From Papiliotrema nemorosa (lineage: Eukaryota > Basidiomycota > Tremellomycetes > Tremellales > Rhynchogastremaceae): a DNA stretch of 64,000 nucleotides. Location of the stretch: the NCBI GenBank assembly GCA_032158125.1, contig JASKOT010000002.1, positions 868,001 through 932,000 of the forward strand. The letters run 5' to 3'. The first letter of the stretch is position 1, and the number at the start of each line of letters is the position of its first letter. The notes beneath the pieces are model-generated. The model did not search any database, was not told the origin of the DNA, and worked only from the letters and a program-made list of their open reading frames with translations. Positions 1 to 16,100 of this stretch are shown here, in pieces. The translations under genes and the position numbers were made by a program.

Positions 1-105
1 CTGGACATTCTGGCGTTATATACTATACAGTACCCGGCCAGGCGTCACCATTCCTCGCCACTCGATCCCCTTCGTCCACATACACTCAGAGATAAACTTA
101 CTCAC

Positions 106-1104
106 ATGTCTGCAGAATCTCTCTCCCACTTGTCTGGCTTGCTCGACTCACCGGAGCGCACGAGTCAGATTGCATCTGCGATCACGGACAAATTAGGGAC
201 TCTGATGATGCGAGCCGACGGGCATCTTGCAGATTGTGATTCCAGAAGCAGTCTTGAAGGCAAAAATACTGCTCTCCGCACTCACCTGTTCAGTCAGATG
301 CGAATGCTGACAAGAGACGTTATCCAGGATTCGGAATTGTCTGATTCGGATAAAGTTCGATATGCGAATCTGCTCGAATTGTTGGACTTTGTGACGAAAC
401 GCACTGCGTGTCAGAATTCAAGCTGCCCGAGAGCTTTCAGCAGAATCTGTAGAATCTTCAGAGGAGGGCAATGAGATGGATCTTCCCGATCAGTAAGTTG
501 AGGTTTCAGCAATAATGCACTCGTACATGGGTTGTAACCAGAATGAGTAGGAAAACCACTGATGACCAGTCTTCAAATCCTGCTCAAGGAGGTGAACGAC
601 GAGATATCTGTTGAGCCCTCAACTCCTTCTAGGGTGAAGGATCACCTCTTGGCAGGATGGAGAGCTTCCTTGACCGATCAGTTAAGTTCGCAATTACGGC
701 TTCGAGTGAAGAGAGAGGCTTTGCGTCTGGAGGATGCTCGTACTGCTGCGCCCACACAAGACGAGTGGTGGGATACAATCCGCAAGACTGCCTTGATTCT
801 CGCCTCATCGTGGATCACAGGAAGACCGTTGCTTCGAGTCCCAAATGAGCCGAGTAGCAAGCTCGGTACCGTTTTGACATTCATTGACATTGGACAAAAG
901 ATGTCACTTGTCAAGGATTGGGCTTCCAGATTCTCGAGGTCAGACATAAACTGGAAGACCCGTGATGAGATGTCGTGTCTCCGCAACGATCTAGAAAAGC
1001 TACGAGAAGACGTTCATGCGAAAGAAACGGCATTTCTCGAGGAGACTTACAATTTGGGCCGTCTCACGCCGAACAAGAGGTTTATTGACGTTCTGCGTTT
1101 GTAG
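106..1104 (+). CDS. Uncharacterised spliced gene
   Basis: I do not recognise this protein. An open frame from the ATG at 106 is coding-like, and a second long frame ends at 1104. A GT-AG intron at 493-569 joins the frames neatly across a split His codon. A second frame change is needed near 390-450. The only canonical fit I found is a 31 nt intron at about 409-439, which is short, so that junction is doubtful. The product is mostly charged helical sequence with no membrane segment or signal peptide. The last ~60 residues are rich in Glu/Lys/Arg and could form a coiled coil. The start at 106 is the first ATG in the frame, but the window begins only 105 bases upstream, so an earlier exon cannot be excluded. 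Confidence 0.5.
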
Positions 1105-1960
1105 AACGAGAAACAGAAATGATCCCGCTCGTATGATTGCTGCTATAAATTACGGAGGATCTGTATGAGTACGGTCTGGCGTTCAGTGGATCGATTGTTT
1201 CCCTCCATTGAAGTTGGACAGCTAGTCTACCACAGAGATCACCCAGATCTTATGCACCACACTACTCAGCTTGAATGCCTCATTGCTAACGTCCGTATGG
1301 AGCATACGGGTCGACAACTAATCTCCGCTGCATGAGGACTGCAATGACAGACTGCCAGTGGCGTAACCCCGCGCCCCTCTCTTCAATGCTGTTCCAGACT
1401 TCAACAACTTGACGCGAGGATCCTGTGCATGCAGTAGAGCCAGAGAAAATGGTATCTTGATCTCTATACACTATATGTCTATGGGTAATGATGCGCGTTA
1501 AGAGATGCTTTCTGATCATGCTCTTCTCGAAATGTTGTGGCAGTTACCGTGATCGAGATGAACGCGTTTGTGGGAATCAGGGTCTAATGACGATTAACCA
1601 TATCAAGGTTTTCCGTCCAACGCTGATCCAATTGTCAGTCATTGTTTCGATTCCCTCTGACATTTTTTGATATGCACGCCAGCATGCAAACTCCTTGGGC
1701 GCAGCGAGAGGTGATTAGCCATATATAGGGATCATCTATGACAGAGTGATAAGTTACATGCGCCGAAGCAAGCTCGACGAAGGCCCCGCGCTGTCGAAGC
1801 AACATGGATGACCTCAGAAAACGGGGTAATCAACTTTCCACCTTTGGATATGATGACGGGGTTTTGCCCGCGTTCCTGCGATGACCGATGAAAGACGATT
1901 GATTGGAGGTGCTGATCAGAGAGTGCTACCTGCACTTTCAACACTCGTTCACGTCCCATC
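1105..1960. other. Intergenic, no gene seen
   Basis: Only short overlapping frames without coding character are present on either strand. No RNA gene or repeat was recognised. The part next to 1961 should hold the promoter of the DUF2231 gene, but no clear TATA box was seen. Confidence 0.5.
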
Positions 1961-2811
1961 ATGTCCAACTCGAACACTTCCAAAGCGTCTCAGATCGCGA
2001 CTAGCGCTGAAGAGAGGAGCCATGAAGCTCACCAACTCTTGACGGGTCAGGTTCCGCATACCGATATCGCGACAGGTCATCCTTTACACCCTGGTACAGT
2101 CCACTGGCCTATTGCGGTATGTAGACCTCTACACTCTTACACCTCCTTGTGAGCTTGGGCTAAGTAGCAGTTCCTCTCGACCAGTTTCGGGATCAACGCT
2201 CTCGAACTCCTCCCTGCCAACTTGTACCCGGCGGCTTACCTACCCGCCCAAGCGGCGCTGAGCCGATTCGCATATTGGACAGCCGGAGCAGGGGTCATCA
2301 CTGCCATTCCGGCCATTACGACGGGTATAGGAGAGGCTTACGAGCTTATCCGATCGGAGTACAAGCGTAAAGGATCATGGAGCAAGGTGGTGGATTATGC
2401 CTGGAATATGAAGGATGATGAAGGACGAAAAATCAAGATGACCATGAAACATGCCAGTATGAACGATATGGTCGTCGCTCTGGCGGCTTGGAACTGGTGA
2501 GTCGCTTGATGTACATGGGGAGATGGTGTGTTGATGTCAGGTACCTCGGCTACAAGAATAAGCCCATTCCTACCGTCAACAAGGCTCTAGGAGCTGTCGC
2601 TCTCCCAGCTCTTCTCTACTGTGAGTGTGATAGGCTGGGTGTATGCCCCGCTGTGTTGTACAAAGTTGACGTATTAGCCGCCATGTTGGGAGGAAAGATG
2701 GTTTACGAGTTTGCCATGGGTGTGCAGCGACAAGGTCAAGGCAAAGAGATCCGGGAGCAGGCTCAGACTTCCCTTCCCCAACCCGAGACCAAGGGTTCTC
2801 CCAGCAAGTAG
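1961..2811 (+). CDS. DUF2231-family membrane protein
   Basis: Four exons (1961-2116, 2171-2496, 2541-2620, 2678-2811) give a protein of 231 residues. The first exon ends in a His-Pro-rich segment, HPLHPGTVHWPIA, followed by hydrophobic FGINALELLP. This is the hallmark of DUF2231, a family of predicted four-helix membrane proteins of unknown function. Further hydrophobic stretches follow (around AGAGVITAIPAITTGIG, and the ALGAVALPALL and AAMLGGKMVYEFAMG regions), and the C-terminus is polar. Intron 1 must use the acceptor at 2170; the next AG, at 2184, breaks the frame. All three introns are GT-AG and 44-57 nt long. The domain assignment is recognition by eye. The biochemical role of the family is not established. 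Confidence 0.8.
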
Positions 2812-2972
2812 GCAATGATGTACCATAGTAGCGAGACAAAGAAGGATGCAGCTCTGACACATGTAACTGTGGACATTCTGCTCTCTACCTCACAGGTGAA
2901 GACATTGGCGATACATGCTACGAGACAGAGCACCTTGTCGATGTTCTCGCTCTAAACACATCAAAGACTGGC

Positions 2973-3470
2973 CTAGTCACGCTTCAGCTCCGTGTACCTG
3001 CCCACCATTTCCGGCTTGATGAACAACACATAAACCCTCCAGATCAACGGCGGCGCAAGGAGGAGGATCGCGCCCAAAGCCGCGCTCACACTCAATGCAG
3101 CATCCCTTCCTCCTCCTTTACTCGCTTCGGCCACTAAGAGAGGAATCAAAATACACTCTCCTAATCCTAATGCGATATACACCTGTCTTCTCGAATCGAT
3201 CCCCCGTCGTGTGTTCTGGTATCCGTACAGTAGACCAGGAGTAAGTCCCCCCACGACTATCCCGCCAAACAATTTGGCGAACAGCAAAGTCGAGGGGTTG
3301 ATCTGAGATGGGTGGTTGAGGAGAAGAGAGAGGATGAATTTGGGATGGGTGATCAGTGGAAACGAACAAAAGTTGAGGATTGCCTCGAGTAAAAAGGCTC
3401 TGCGGACAGTCGTCCCTGGATGAGTCGGATCTATCTGGATTCGAGCATTATGAGAATTATTCGACGACAT
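2973..3470 (-). CDS. Small multi-pass membrane protein, uncharacterised
   Basis: A single-exon frame of 165 residues with about four hydrophobic segments: residues ~29-50, ~62-84, ~95-113 and ~125-150. A short polar N-terminus precedes them and a basic tail follows. There is no signal peptide cleavage pattern. A Gly-rich helix (KLFGGIVVGGLTPGLLYGY) and the RRGIDSRRQ loop suggest a positive-inside orientation. I do not recognise the family. The hydrophobic periodicity makes it more likely to be real than the other frames nearby. It converges on the DUF2231 gene, with about 160 bases between the two stops. Confidence 0.6.
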   Translation of the reverse strand: MSSNNSHNARIQIDPTHPGTTVRRAFLLEAILNFCSFPLITHPKFILSLLLNHPSQINPSTLLFAKLFGGIVVGGLTPGLLYGYQNTRRGIDSRRQVYIALGLGECILIPLLVAEASKGGGRDAALSVSAALGAILLLAPPLIWRVYVLFIKPEMVGRYTELKRD

Positions 3471-4065
3471 TGTACGCGCGGTGATTTCGTGGATGTGAGG
3501 TCGCTCGGGCAGGGGTGTGAGGGGCTGTCGAGCGAGAGATTCTCTTCCTGCCTGCGTCGAAGAAGAGTCGGATCCTCGATTCGGGTGATCTGGCTGACAA
3601 TGGAGATCAAGGTGACATCACCTCCGATCTTACGATATTGTGGCAACTCCATTCCTACTCACTGCTACACTTCAATCGCCCAGTCCGAGCAGCGACCACA
3701 TCATTCTCATTCGAAGATTCATGCGATGGATATGATGAATTAAAAATCTTCTTCTCTTCTACTTGTTCACACTTGGCCTACCTCCTCCATTGCGACTCTG
3801 ATGCAATGAAAATAGTGCAATTCGGTACGCGCAGGGACAAGCAGCCATTTTTCCGGCTCATGCTAAGGCGCATGGAGTCCGGACATCTGCACAGAAAGGT
3901 GAAGCGGGATAGGCGGATAAATTGCTTTTTGGTGGGGAGCGAGACTGAGAGGTGGAATCGGAATGGGAAGGACGGATTGTGGTGAGAATGGAGGACGGAA
4001 CAAGGTGATAATATTGACAGGGGAAGGGGGGATACTCGGGCAAGATGAATATCATGACTAGTCGC
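3471..4065. other. Intergenic, no gene seen
   Basis: This stretch lies between the 5' end of the membrane-protein gene at 2973-3470 and the 3' end of the KH gene. It contains only short frames with no recognisable protein. Confidence 0.4.
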
Positions 4066-5400
4066 CTAGGCAGCGTCTTCAGCATCGGCATTGGCGACTC
4101 GTCGCTCCTTCTCGGACTCGAGCTGGATCGTCAGCTTCAGCCTTCCTCGGCATGGGATTTGATCTGCGAACCTGAGAGTAGAGTAACATCAAGGCTCGCT
4201 CAGTGTTCTCGGGCGTGCCGACAATGGTGAACATTCGCTCGCCAGACTCGTCGTGGGGGACTTTGGCAATAGAAATTCGGGAACCGGACAGTCGTCGGAT
4301 TTCGGAAATCTTGGCTCCGCCTTTACCACTATCTCATCAGCATCTGCTTAGGGGCGGTGGCAGTACTCTAACACCTACATAATGCAGCCAACCATGTCCG
4401 AGGGGATGGAGATGTTTTGAGTTCGGAGGTTCGAGTCGTTACCCAAGGGAATCTCTGAGGCTCGTCGGTTCTCGCCAGCGCCAAGCGAGAGGGAAGCTCG
4501 ACTGGGTCGTCGTTCGCCAGTGAACCCAGGTCCACCAAAGCCAGCCGCCACACTGGTTCGTCGAATTCCACCAGTAGGTCCAGTGACTGTTTGAGCACCA
4601 AGACCTCCAGCGAGAACACCGGCATCTCCACCCGCTCCAGGGTGGTATTGGACGGTACCCTGTCCTCGGTCCCAGTCCTCCAACAAGCATTTGGCGATTT
4701 CCAAGACAGCAGTCTTGATCGCCTCGACGGCGCCCTGAACCTCGACGACTCGCTCCGTCGACTGGGGTAGCATCTCCTTGGAAGCAACCATTCGCGCACC
4801 TGAAGCATCCTGAATCTGCTTGATCTTCAATCCAGATCGACCAATGACAGTACCCATCAAGTTGTGTGAGACGAGCAATCGGACCGAGGTGAATGCTCCG
4901 ACCGGTGGAGGGGGAAGAGACGAGTCGGAAAGGGGAGTTTCCAGCAAGAGTCGAGCAATTTCGCCATAGGTCGCTGCAATGGCTTCGACATCACCAGTAG
5001 CGGAGAAGACTCGGTCTTGGACTCCGGGAACGACCTTGGAGACTCCAGCCTTGACACCGGTAGCTTGTCGGATCGAGGCAATGGTGGCTCCGGCTTTACC
5101 GATAATGATACCGGCTTCCTTGGTGCTCACGAGAGAACGAAGGGTGAGTTGGTGTTCACCCTCGGGCTGAGGGTTTGTACCGTTGACAGGGGAATCCTGG
5201 GTTCGGGGAGATACGGCATCTGTAGGTGATATGGGTGAAGGCGGTTGCCAGATGGGGGATGTCCAGAGGGGTAAAGGGGGCGGCAGGATGGGCATGATCG
5301 AGTCGAGGTGGATTTAGAGGTGAGCAGAAAAGCGAGAGGTAAGTGACAGTACGTGGGAATCTTCGATAGTAAGAGACTCACCAGGAGCGACTTCGGCCAT
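4066..5400 (-). CDS. Three-KH-domain RNA-binding protein (PCBP/Rnc1/HEK2-like)
   Basis: Four exons (5400-5382, 5219-4379, 4328-4172, 4122-4066) encode 357 residues. Three KH domains are visible, each with an intact GxxG loop: GKAG in KH1 (about residues 40-105), GRSG in KH2 (about 125-195) and GKGG in KH3 (about 275-340). The spacing of two close KH domains, a Gly/Ser-rich linker and a C-terminal third KH matches poly(C)-binding proteins, fission yeast Rnc1 and budding yeast HEK2/PBP2. These bind single-stranded pyrimidine-rich mRNA and control stability, translation or localisation. The start is the ATG at 5398-5400: a tiny exon reading MAEVAP is followed by a 162 nt intron. An internal ATG at 5295 lies inside that intron and should not be used. 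The third KH is split by a 50 nt intron inside its GCII-GKGG loop. The protein ends in a charged tail, LESEKERRVANADAEDAA. Confidence 0.88.
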
Positions 5401-6535
<1,135 letters not shown>

Positions 6536-6815
6536 GCGGTGAGCCGTTGGCCTCGCCTTTTTGGATGAATAATCGGGAGAGATCCATGTTGCGGAATCAT
6601 TCCGTAGTCTGCGATGCAACCGTTTATTCTCTGCCTACCCCATGCCATTGTTTTCTCACGAAGTCAATCAGACCTGAGCGCTCTGAGATGGCTTTGCTCC
6701 AAGAACCAAACTTGCCGCAATCATTCGATCGCATACCGATCCTCAGTGGTCAAGGGGACAATATGTATTCGTACTTCTCTACAACAGAGTGCGTATGACA
6801 ACTGTGAGTATGCCA

Positions 6816-9211
6816 TTATACGGGACCAACCAGTTGAAAAAGCAACCTCCTCACGACTCCCGACATTGCATCCGGTTGATGCTGCAATGAGCCTGACTTA
6901 CTAACTTCAAACCCACCTTGTAAGCATCCATGACCATGGCCATTGCCGCAGCGCCCAGGATGGTCTCTCCAAAAGGCACGATGGGCAGCCATGCGCGTTT
7001 ACGAGCGGAAGACCAAGCGGATTCTAGAGCTCGTGGCAGGACATACATGGCTGAAAGTCAGCTTCATTGGACAAGTGATCACGAACCGAGCTCTGCGCGT
7101 CGTTTCTGGCTGTCAGCGGCGATCAACAGTCTAGACTTGCCTTCTCTTCGACCAGTAAACTCAGGCAAGTCGAAAATCCCATGAGCCAGAAAGTTTCCCG
7201 ACGACTGAGGATTGCTCTGAACGTCTTGTCCAGATCCGGGTGGCTCAATGTCTGCGAGCGCCAACAGAAGAAACCTGGGGAGTATCAGCGCACATGCAAA
7301 GTCGAGTATTGGCTCACCTTGGAATATCACTACGAATATGCCCAGGAAGGAGCAGCTTCGGGTAATGCCCTTGATCACCCTAGCCAGCATGCGAAGCGGA
7401 TCTCGTCTGACATGCTGACTTCTCAGTACGAGCATCGGTATCAGATGTAGCGCCGAATAGACTGGTAGCATGAACCTCTGCTGGATCAGTCGGAGCCACG
7501 CTTTAGCTGGATATTGCTTACAAAGACGGCAAAGAAGCGTCTGACGTTGGTCTCCACACAGCCATCTACCCAAGGGTGGACCATCTCGCTACCATATTAG
7601 CCAGTGCAGCAGAAGCTTGAGGAGGTGGGCTCACCAGGGTACGCAGGCAGAGGGAGTCCAGCCGGTCCGGATCTTGTCGAGTAGGTCTGCCACTCTTTGC
7701 TTGTTGCCCGGAGTGAGGGCCTTGGGTTCAGTCGTGGCTGAGCACGGAGACTTACTTTATGTTGCAAGGCTCGTTGCACCTGCTGAGTGTCTATGTATCC
7801 GTGCCGCATCACGGTCCTATTGCTCAACAGCGCATATTCTGGCACTCTTGAGGCATCAAGGATCCTGTACGTCAGCTTGCGTTTTGGACGGTTCCGTTAA
7901 ACTCACCACCGGTTGTATGCATACGGAATAGTCTCTGGATTGACCAACCAAGCATACATGATCTGTCCACAGCATGCTCCAAAGAGCAGTAAATCGCCAT
8001 GGGGTATTTTGATGCCATATCGAGGAGTATACAAGTTGTATGAAGCCTGCAAGCCTCGCACAAACATCCTGATCGTCAGTAGACAACAATGTTGAAAGAC
8101 TCACTGTTGAGCGACACCAGTCCGCCTGCCGGCTGTTTCCCATAATAGACCCAAACTACCGACAGCACCAGCAACAGCCGCTTGCCACCTGCGCTCCCCT
8201 TCGTCACCTTCGCGAATGGGCGGGCCGAAAGACGGCTGGTTCCAGATACCAAATTTGTACCTCCTCTTAAAGTACGACCATGGCGGCGCAAGACGCAGGA
8301 GATGTAGTGTGAGAGTATTGAGAAACGTAAAGGTGCCTTGTGTAAGCGGAATCAAGTGTTGTCAGACTCACCGATCATTCCTCCAAACCTGAACGATTCC
8401 GAGCCAAAGATGGCGTGCAGCAGCAGGGCGAATCTCAGCTTCTTCTTACGCAGAGTCCTGAAGAGCAGTAGAAGCGTGTTGACACCGGCTCGAACACTGA
8501 AGGCGAGGATGAAAGATCGGATACCCCTCTTTGCGGCCAACACGAGAGCTCGCTCATAGTCCCTTGGCAGTGCTTTCCCCTCGTCCTGTGTCCTCCAAAC
8601 AAAATCTCGACCGGCTCGTCCGACCTCTGCGAGGACGCGTTCTCGATGTTCTGCGTCGGCTGACATAAGGAGAAGCGTATCGATGGACGCCAAAGACAAG
8701 GTCCGCCGTATTTGCTCCGCCCTGGATGTTCAGCCGAGTCTGACGATTCCTGTCAAGCTCACGTCTCTTGGATATTAGGTGTTCCAGGTACACTCGATAG
8801 GTAGTCTACCTGATCTCTGGGTATACCTCTCTTGCCCGATCGCCCTTCCTCCATTGATGCAAGCGTTCCAGGATAGTGGAAAGATTCTGTCCCGCTCAGG
8901 CCTAGGGCAGTTCCCTCCACCAGCGGAGTGAAGCGTAACCTCTTCTTGTCCTTTGACCCGGAGCCTTCGGACGACGCAGTAGAGTTTGTACGGCGCAGGG
9001 CCGAAGGAGCTATTACGGGCGTGACATAGCCAGATGGAGGGGCTGAAAGGATGGGTTGAGGCTCATCAGAGATGGGAGAGGCCGGTTTTGGTGGAGGTAC
9101 AGCAGGTGTAGGAGGTTGTGGTTGCTCTGAGGGTAGGTGGGCCGGAGGAGCTGTCTTTGAGCGTTGCGGTGGAGAAGGAGACGGAGGCGGTGATGGTGTT
9201 GGCGAAGACAT
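6816..9211 (-). CDS. TMEM135-like multi-pass membrane protein
   Basis: A highly split gene of about ten exons. The N-terminal ~150 residues are Pro/Ser-rich and probably disordered. The membrane part then follows, with blocks seen in TMEM135 and its fungal relatives: the PRDYERALVLAAKRGIRSF region, NRWILDASRVPEYALL, VPCEMVHPWVDGCVE, GFSTCLSLLVEEK followed by KRRAEL, then MYVLPRALESAW, and the end DAMSGVVRRLLFQLVGP. Animal TMEM135 is linked to peroxisomes, mitochondrial dynamics and lipid handling; the fungal role is not settled. Several introns are only 35-36 nt (for example 6882-6916, 7106-7140 and 8337-8371), and the one at 7106-7140 has a GC donor. The stop at 6816-6818 follows from splicing out 6882-6916; without it the frame gives an unrelated tail. 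It is convergent with the ubiquitin-eS31 gene, 280 bases apart. Confidence 0.82.
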
Positions 9212-10250
9212 TGTGCCTTTGGTTTAGATTGGGTGTCTATGGTATGGCCATCACATAGGTGGGTGTGTTGCTCGACATGGGATTTGAAGAAGATTGAATA
9301 ACCGGTGGGTTGCAGGCGCGTTGGGGCAACGCGAAGAGTGGAGACTCCACATTGGGTTACTGCATGACGTGGCAATATCACCCGTCCAAAGCTTAAACCC
9401 TGAGGCTCGGAATAACCGATTATCAAGACTGAGGGGAGGGGAGGGGTTTGTTTCAGGTGTCGCGTGGTGATGATGACTTTTTACCCTGGGATGCCCCTTC
9501 TTGTCGTCAGCGGTCAGAGAGGGTGGCATCGCTTTTTCCATCTCGTCTGTAGAGAGAGAATACCAGCCACAGCTCGATACCCAATACCCCCTCGTCGACG
9601 GGTTCACTTTACATCGCCTTGCACTCTCTCAAGCCATCTACATCTCCCATTCATACCCTCCTTATCGCTGCATAGCCCGGTATCGAGACTGAAAATATCC
9701 CACAAACAGCCCAAAGACGCGTCAATAAACACTCGACTTTTGCCGCACCGACTTTCTTTCCTTCCCGCTCTTTCATCACCACCCACCTCCCTCGTCGTCG
9801 CCAAGACTACATAACACGACCACCCGCAGCTCTTCTTGACCTGTTGATCATCGTCTCGAGGCTGTATCGACTGCTGTATCGTGAGCATATGCCATGGATA
9901 CGTTCGTCCCCCAGCTAACCTAGTTTTTCCCCTTCCTCCAATTGACGTCAAACACTTCGCGACCGTCTACTCTTTGCTTCGCCCTTCCCCTCCCCTCGTA
10001 CCCCTCGACCCGCTGACGATCGATCTTCTTCAATCTTCCGGTACCTCTGCTCTGGTAACATCCGACCACTTGCCTCCTTTCATCCTCTTTTACCTCCCTT
10101 TGGCTTTGGACTTGAACCCTGAGCACCGACCTTCTCTCGAAACATCACCTTGGCCCCTTCCCCTCATTTTCGGACTCGCATCACACAGCATAAATACCCC
10201 TGCGCCCTCTATAGTCTGCGTCGCTCTTTCTCCTTCACCCATTAATCAAC
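9212..10250. promoter_or_regulatory. Divergent promoter region of TMEM135-like gene and GFA1
   Basis: About 1 kb separates the two divergent starts. The GFA1-proximal 650 bases are very CT-rich, typical of a long 5' leader. A plus-strand frame runs through the leader up to the GFA1 ATG but has no protein-like composition. A perfect 8-base palindrome, TGACGTCA, lies at 9943-9950. Confidence 0.5.
9943..9950. promoter_or_regulatory. CRE-like palindrome TGACGTCA
   Basis: A perfect copy of the ATF/CREB-type bZIP site, about 300 bases upstream of the GFA1 start codon. Whether it is bound is inference. bZIP stress factors are plausible regulators of a cell wall precursor enzyme. Confidence 0.35.
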
Positions 10251-12852
<2,602 letters not shown>

Positions 12853-13192
12853 GTTGTTCCGCGAGACTTGTATCCTGCGCTTCAGGTTCCATACATACAT
12901 TAGCATTTTCTCGTTTCCTGACTCTTGACCCCATCGGATATTGTTCTTAATGCCCTTCATCGACTCGCTACCCCTGGATCCGTATTTATGGCTCGAGATG
13001 AATAAATATCACTTGAGTCGTACCAAGGCATGCGTGAAGCAGCTCCCACGCCGGATCTTTTGTTGTTATTGTTGGTCAGGCACCGCAGCAATCTTTGATC
13101 TTTCCGCACAGCTCAACTTTCTACATTTCCTTTGATTCAACTGACGACTTTCACGACAGCATATGAAGCCATAGCCTGGATCAATTGATGCC
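12853..13192. other. Intergenic, GFA1 3' end to CCH1 promoter
   Basis: There are 340 bases between two plus-strand genes. No coding signal was seen. It should hold the GFA1 polyadenylation region and the CCH1 promoter. Confidence 0.5.
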
Positions 13193-16100
13193 ATGTCCAG
13201 GCAAAGCCCTCAGCATTCACGACAAAACAGCGGCATCTCCACCTCTTCTGTCATTCGTTCGACATCGACCTCGCACACCCCTTCTCCCTTTGCTTCACCG
13301 GTTTCGCCGACACAAGAAGGATTGTCAAGGCGCTTGAGCTGGAACAGGCCGGCCGACGGTCAGAGTCTTACCGTCAATGATGCGCAACGTGAGATTAGGT
13401 ACGTACCCACCGAGGAACACGACATAGGGCTTGGCTTTGGCTCCCATCCCTTGGAACCAACAATCAAATCACCTCATGATCCTCCTCGACCGTATTTTAC
13501 TCAGCAGCCTTCCCTGTCCCAAGCTTCCATCGACTCTTCTGCATCTGAAGGAGACACTCTACCGTCGAATGACGGAGAACGACTCACTTTTGCCCCACCT
13601 CAACCCGGTACGGCGCATCGTAGAGTCCCCAGTAGGGCCTATGATGAACATGGCAATCCACGAGGAGCCAGCATGTCCTCTCGGGTAGCTGGGGCTGTGA
13701 GTCGGAATCCGACATTTCGACAGGTCAGCAGGACATTACGCCAGGCCAGCGTGAGAATGAGTGGTATGATGGGAGATAAAGAGTCTCGGGGTAGAATGCG
13801 ACTCGACGGAGAGGATGTGGATGATTCAGATTCAGTCAAGGGTGGAATAGTCATGGAGCCAGTATCGATGGACGGCGGGGTCAGGCCAGAGAGGAGACCG
13901 CCTGAACTACTGAGCAGACTTAGAGGGAAAACCCTGGGTGTGTTCGGACCAAACAGTCGGACAAGGAGATTCATGGACGATCTTCTACGATTTCCGTGAG
14001 TCCATGTTGTACGATAGGCCAAAAAAATGGTACGATAGGCTGACTATAGATGGACGGAGCCTATCATATTGGGTTTGATCATTGTCAACGTTGTTGTCTT
14101 GATCATTCAATCCGCTCCGGCGCTGTTTGTACCCCGCGAAGACGATGGCTACTTTCGCTCGTGGGAGGATGTTGTTCTCCTCGTCCTCTTCGCCAGCTTT
14201 ACGTGCGTGCATCACTAAGGTTCTTACTCACGGATAGATTCGAGATGTTTGCTCGGATTATCGTCACTGGCCTGATCCTGGACCCAGAGGTGTCACTGCG
14301 AACCTTCCTCTACGGGCCAGGTGGGGTCTTGGCTCGTGTATCTCGTCGTTTGACTCGTGCCCAGTCGACCCAAGTCGAGCAAACTCGAAAAAGCCCACTC
14401 GACCCACTTGGCGTGCCGATAGCTTGGATCGACCCACTACGGTCCCTCCACCCAAGAAGAAATCGACGCTGCTTGCCGAAGCCCCTTTTCAGCAGGCTAT
14501 AGGCAGGCAACATTCCTTGTCAGCGGCTGGCCGACCATATCTCCGACACTCGTGGCATCGAATAGACATGATCGCCATTGTAGCGTTCTGGACCACCTTT
14601 TTCCTCGCTTTGACCGGACAAGAATCCACTGCCGAGCACCACATCTACATCTTCCGAGCTTTGAGCGTTCTTCGTATTGGACGTTTGTTGGTCGTAACGA
14701 GCGGAACGAATACGATCCTCCATTCGCTCAAGCGAGCCGGCCCACTCCTCATCACCGTGTCGTTCTTCCTGATCTTTGCCTTTGCCTTGTTCTCCATCAT
14801 TGGCGTGCAGAGCTTCAGAGGGTCTTTCCGGAGACAGTGCATGTATACCGACCCGCTTAACTCTTCCAACGTCATCGGTACCGGCAACCTATGCGGAGGA
14901 TACATGCTGGACAATCTAGAAGTTGTGCCCTACCTCTTGCTGGACGGCGCGCCGGCAGATCTCTCGCCAAAGGGATACATCTGTCCAGTGAATCAAGTGT
15001 GCGAGGTGAGCGAAACCGGGGACAATTGCGCAATGTGCTGATCCATCTATTAGACGACCGATGAGAATCCGAACGGGGGAGGCAACAGCTTTGACAACAT
15101 CTTCGTGGCCCTTATGCAAGTCGTTGTACTAACGTCGCGTGCGTGTGGACGCCCCGACCAGATGTTGCGTTCTAACGGGCAGTAAATACATGGGCTCCGA
15201 TCATGTACTACTCTATGGAATCCGACTTTTTCGCTTCCGCGCTCTATTTCCTCGTCGCTGTCATCGTACTCAACTTCTGGTTGATCAACCTTTTGACCGC
15301 CGTGGTGGTCAATACTTTCAAGGATATCCGAGCAGAGACCAAGCAAAGTGCCTTTGGCGCTGATGAGTGAGTGGAAAGTACAGTCAATGGTCTTGGTGCT
15401 GACATCTACCAGCACCGGGACCGTAATCGATTCGCAATGGACTACTGATCGCAAGAAGAAGGAGACTGGCAAAATGTTGTTGATTTATCAAAAGACCGAA
15501 CTATTCTGGGTGGCTCTTATCCTCGCAGATCTCGTTGCCCAAGGGTGTCGGACAGCCGAGTCGTCGGATTCGACATTGGAGCTACTCAGTCAGATTGCTC
15601 TCGCCGACAGTTGTGATAGGCTGACGGGACAGAAAACCTCGAACTAGCTTTCACCTTGGCTTTCGACTTGGAAATGGTACTTCGAATCATCGCTCACTTT
15701 CCAAATTACAGGGTCTTCTTGGCCAGTCCAAGGAACGACTTTGACCTCTTTCTGGCCGTGTCGACTTCGATCATACAGATCCCAGCGATATCATCAAGCA
15801 GTGTCTATCCCTGGTTGACAATTCTGCAGCTGTTGAGATGGTACCGATTCATTTTGGCGTTCCCCCGAATGAGACCTCTGATTGTGAGTTGCGCAAAACA
15901 TCGGATGGTTGCTGATGAGTAGACTACTGTCTTTGGGAGCTTCTGGGGACTGCTGAACATGGTCATCTTCGTCTTTCTATTACATCTCATCGGGGCAATC
16001 ATGGTGCGTGACATATTGGTCCTAATTGCTGACTGTTAGGCTGTGCAGCTGTTTCGAGGGGATCTACAATCGGGACAGATCATCACTTTTTCACAAATTT

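Noticed and set aside
2816..2828. Sequence gtaccatagta resembles the second block of the 53.6 kb array
   Set aside because: It is a single short match with no GGCGCAGAA box or CTCCGCA nearby; chance is sufficient.
5295..5382. ATG at 5295 as start of the KH protein
   Set aside because: It lies inside the first intron. The upstream ATG at 5398-5400 with the donor at 5381 and acceptor at 5220 gives a clean N-terminus, and the extra Pro-rich sequence is intronic.
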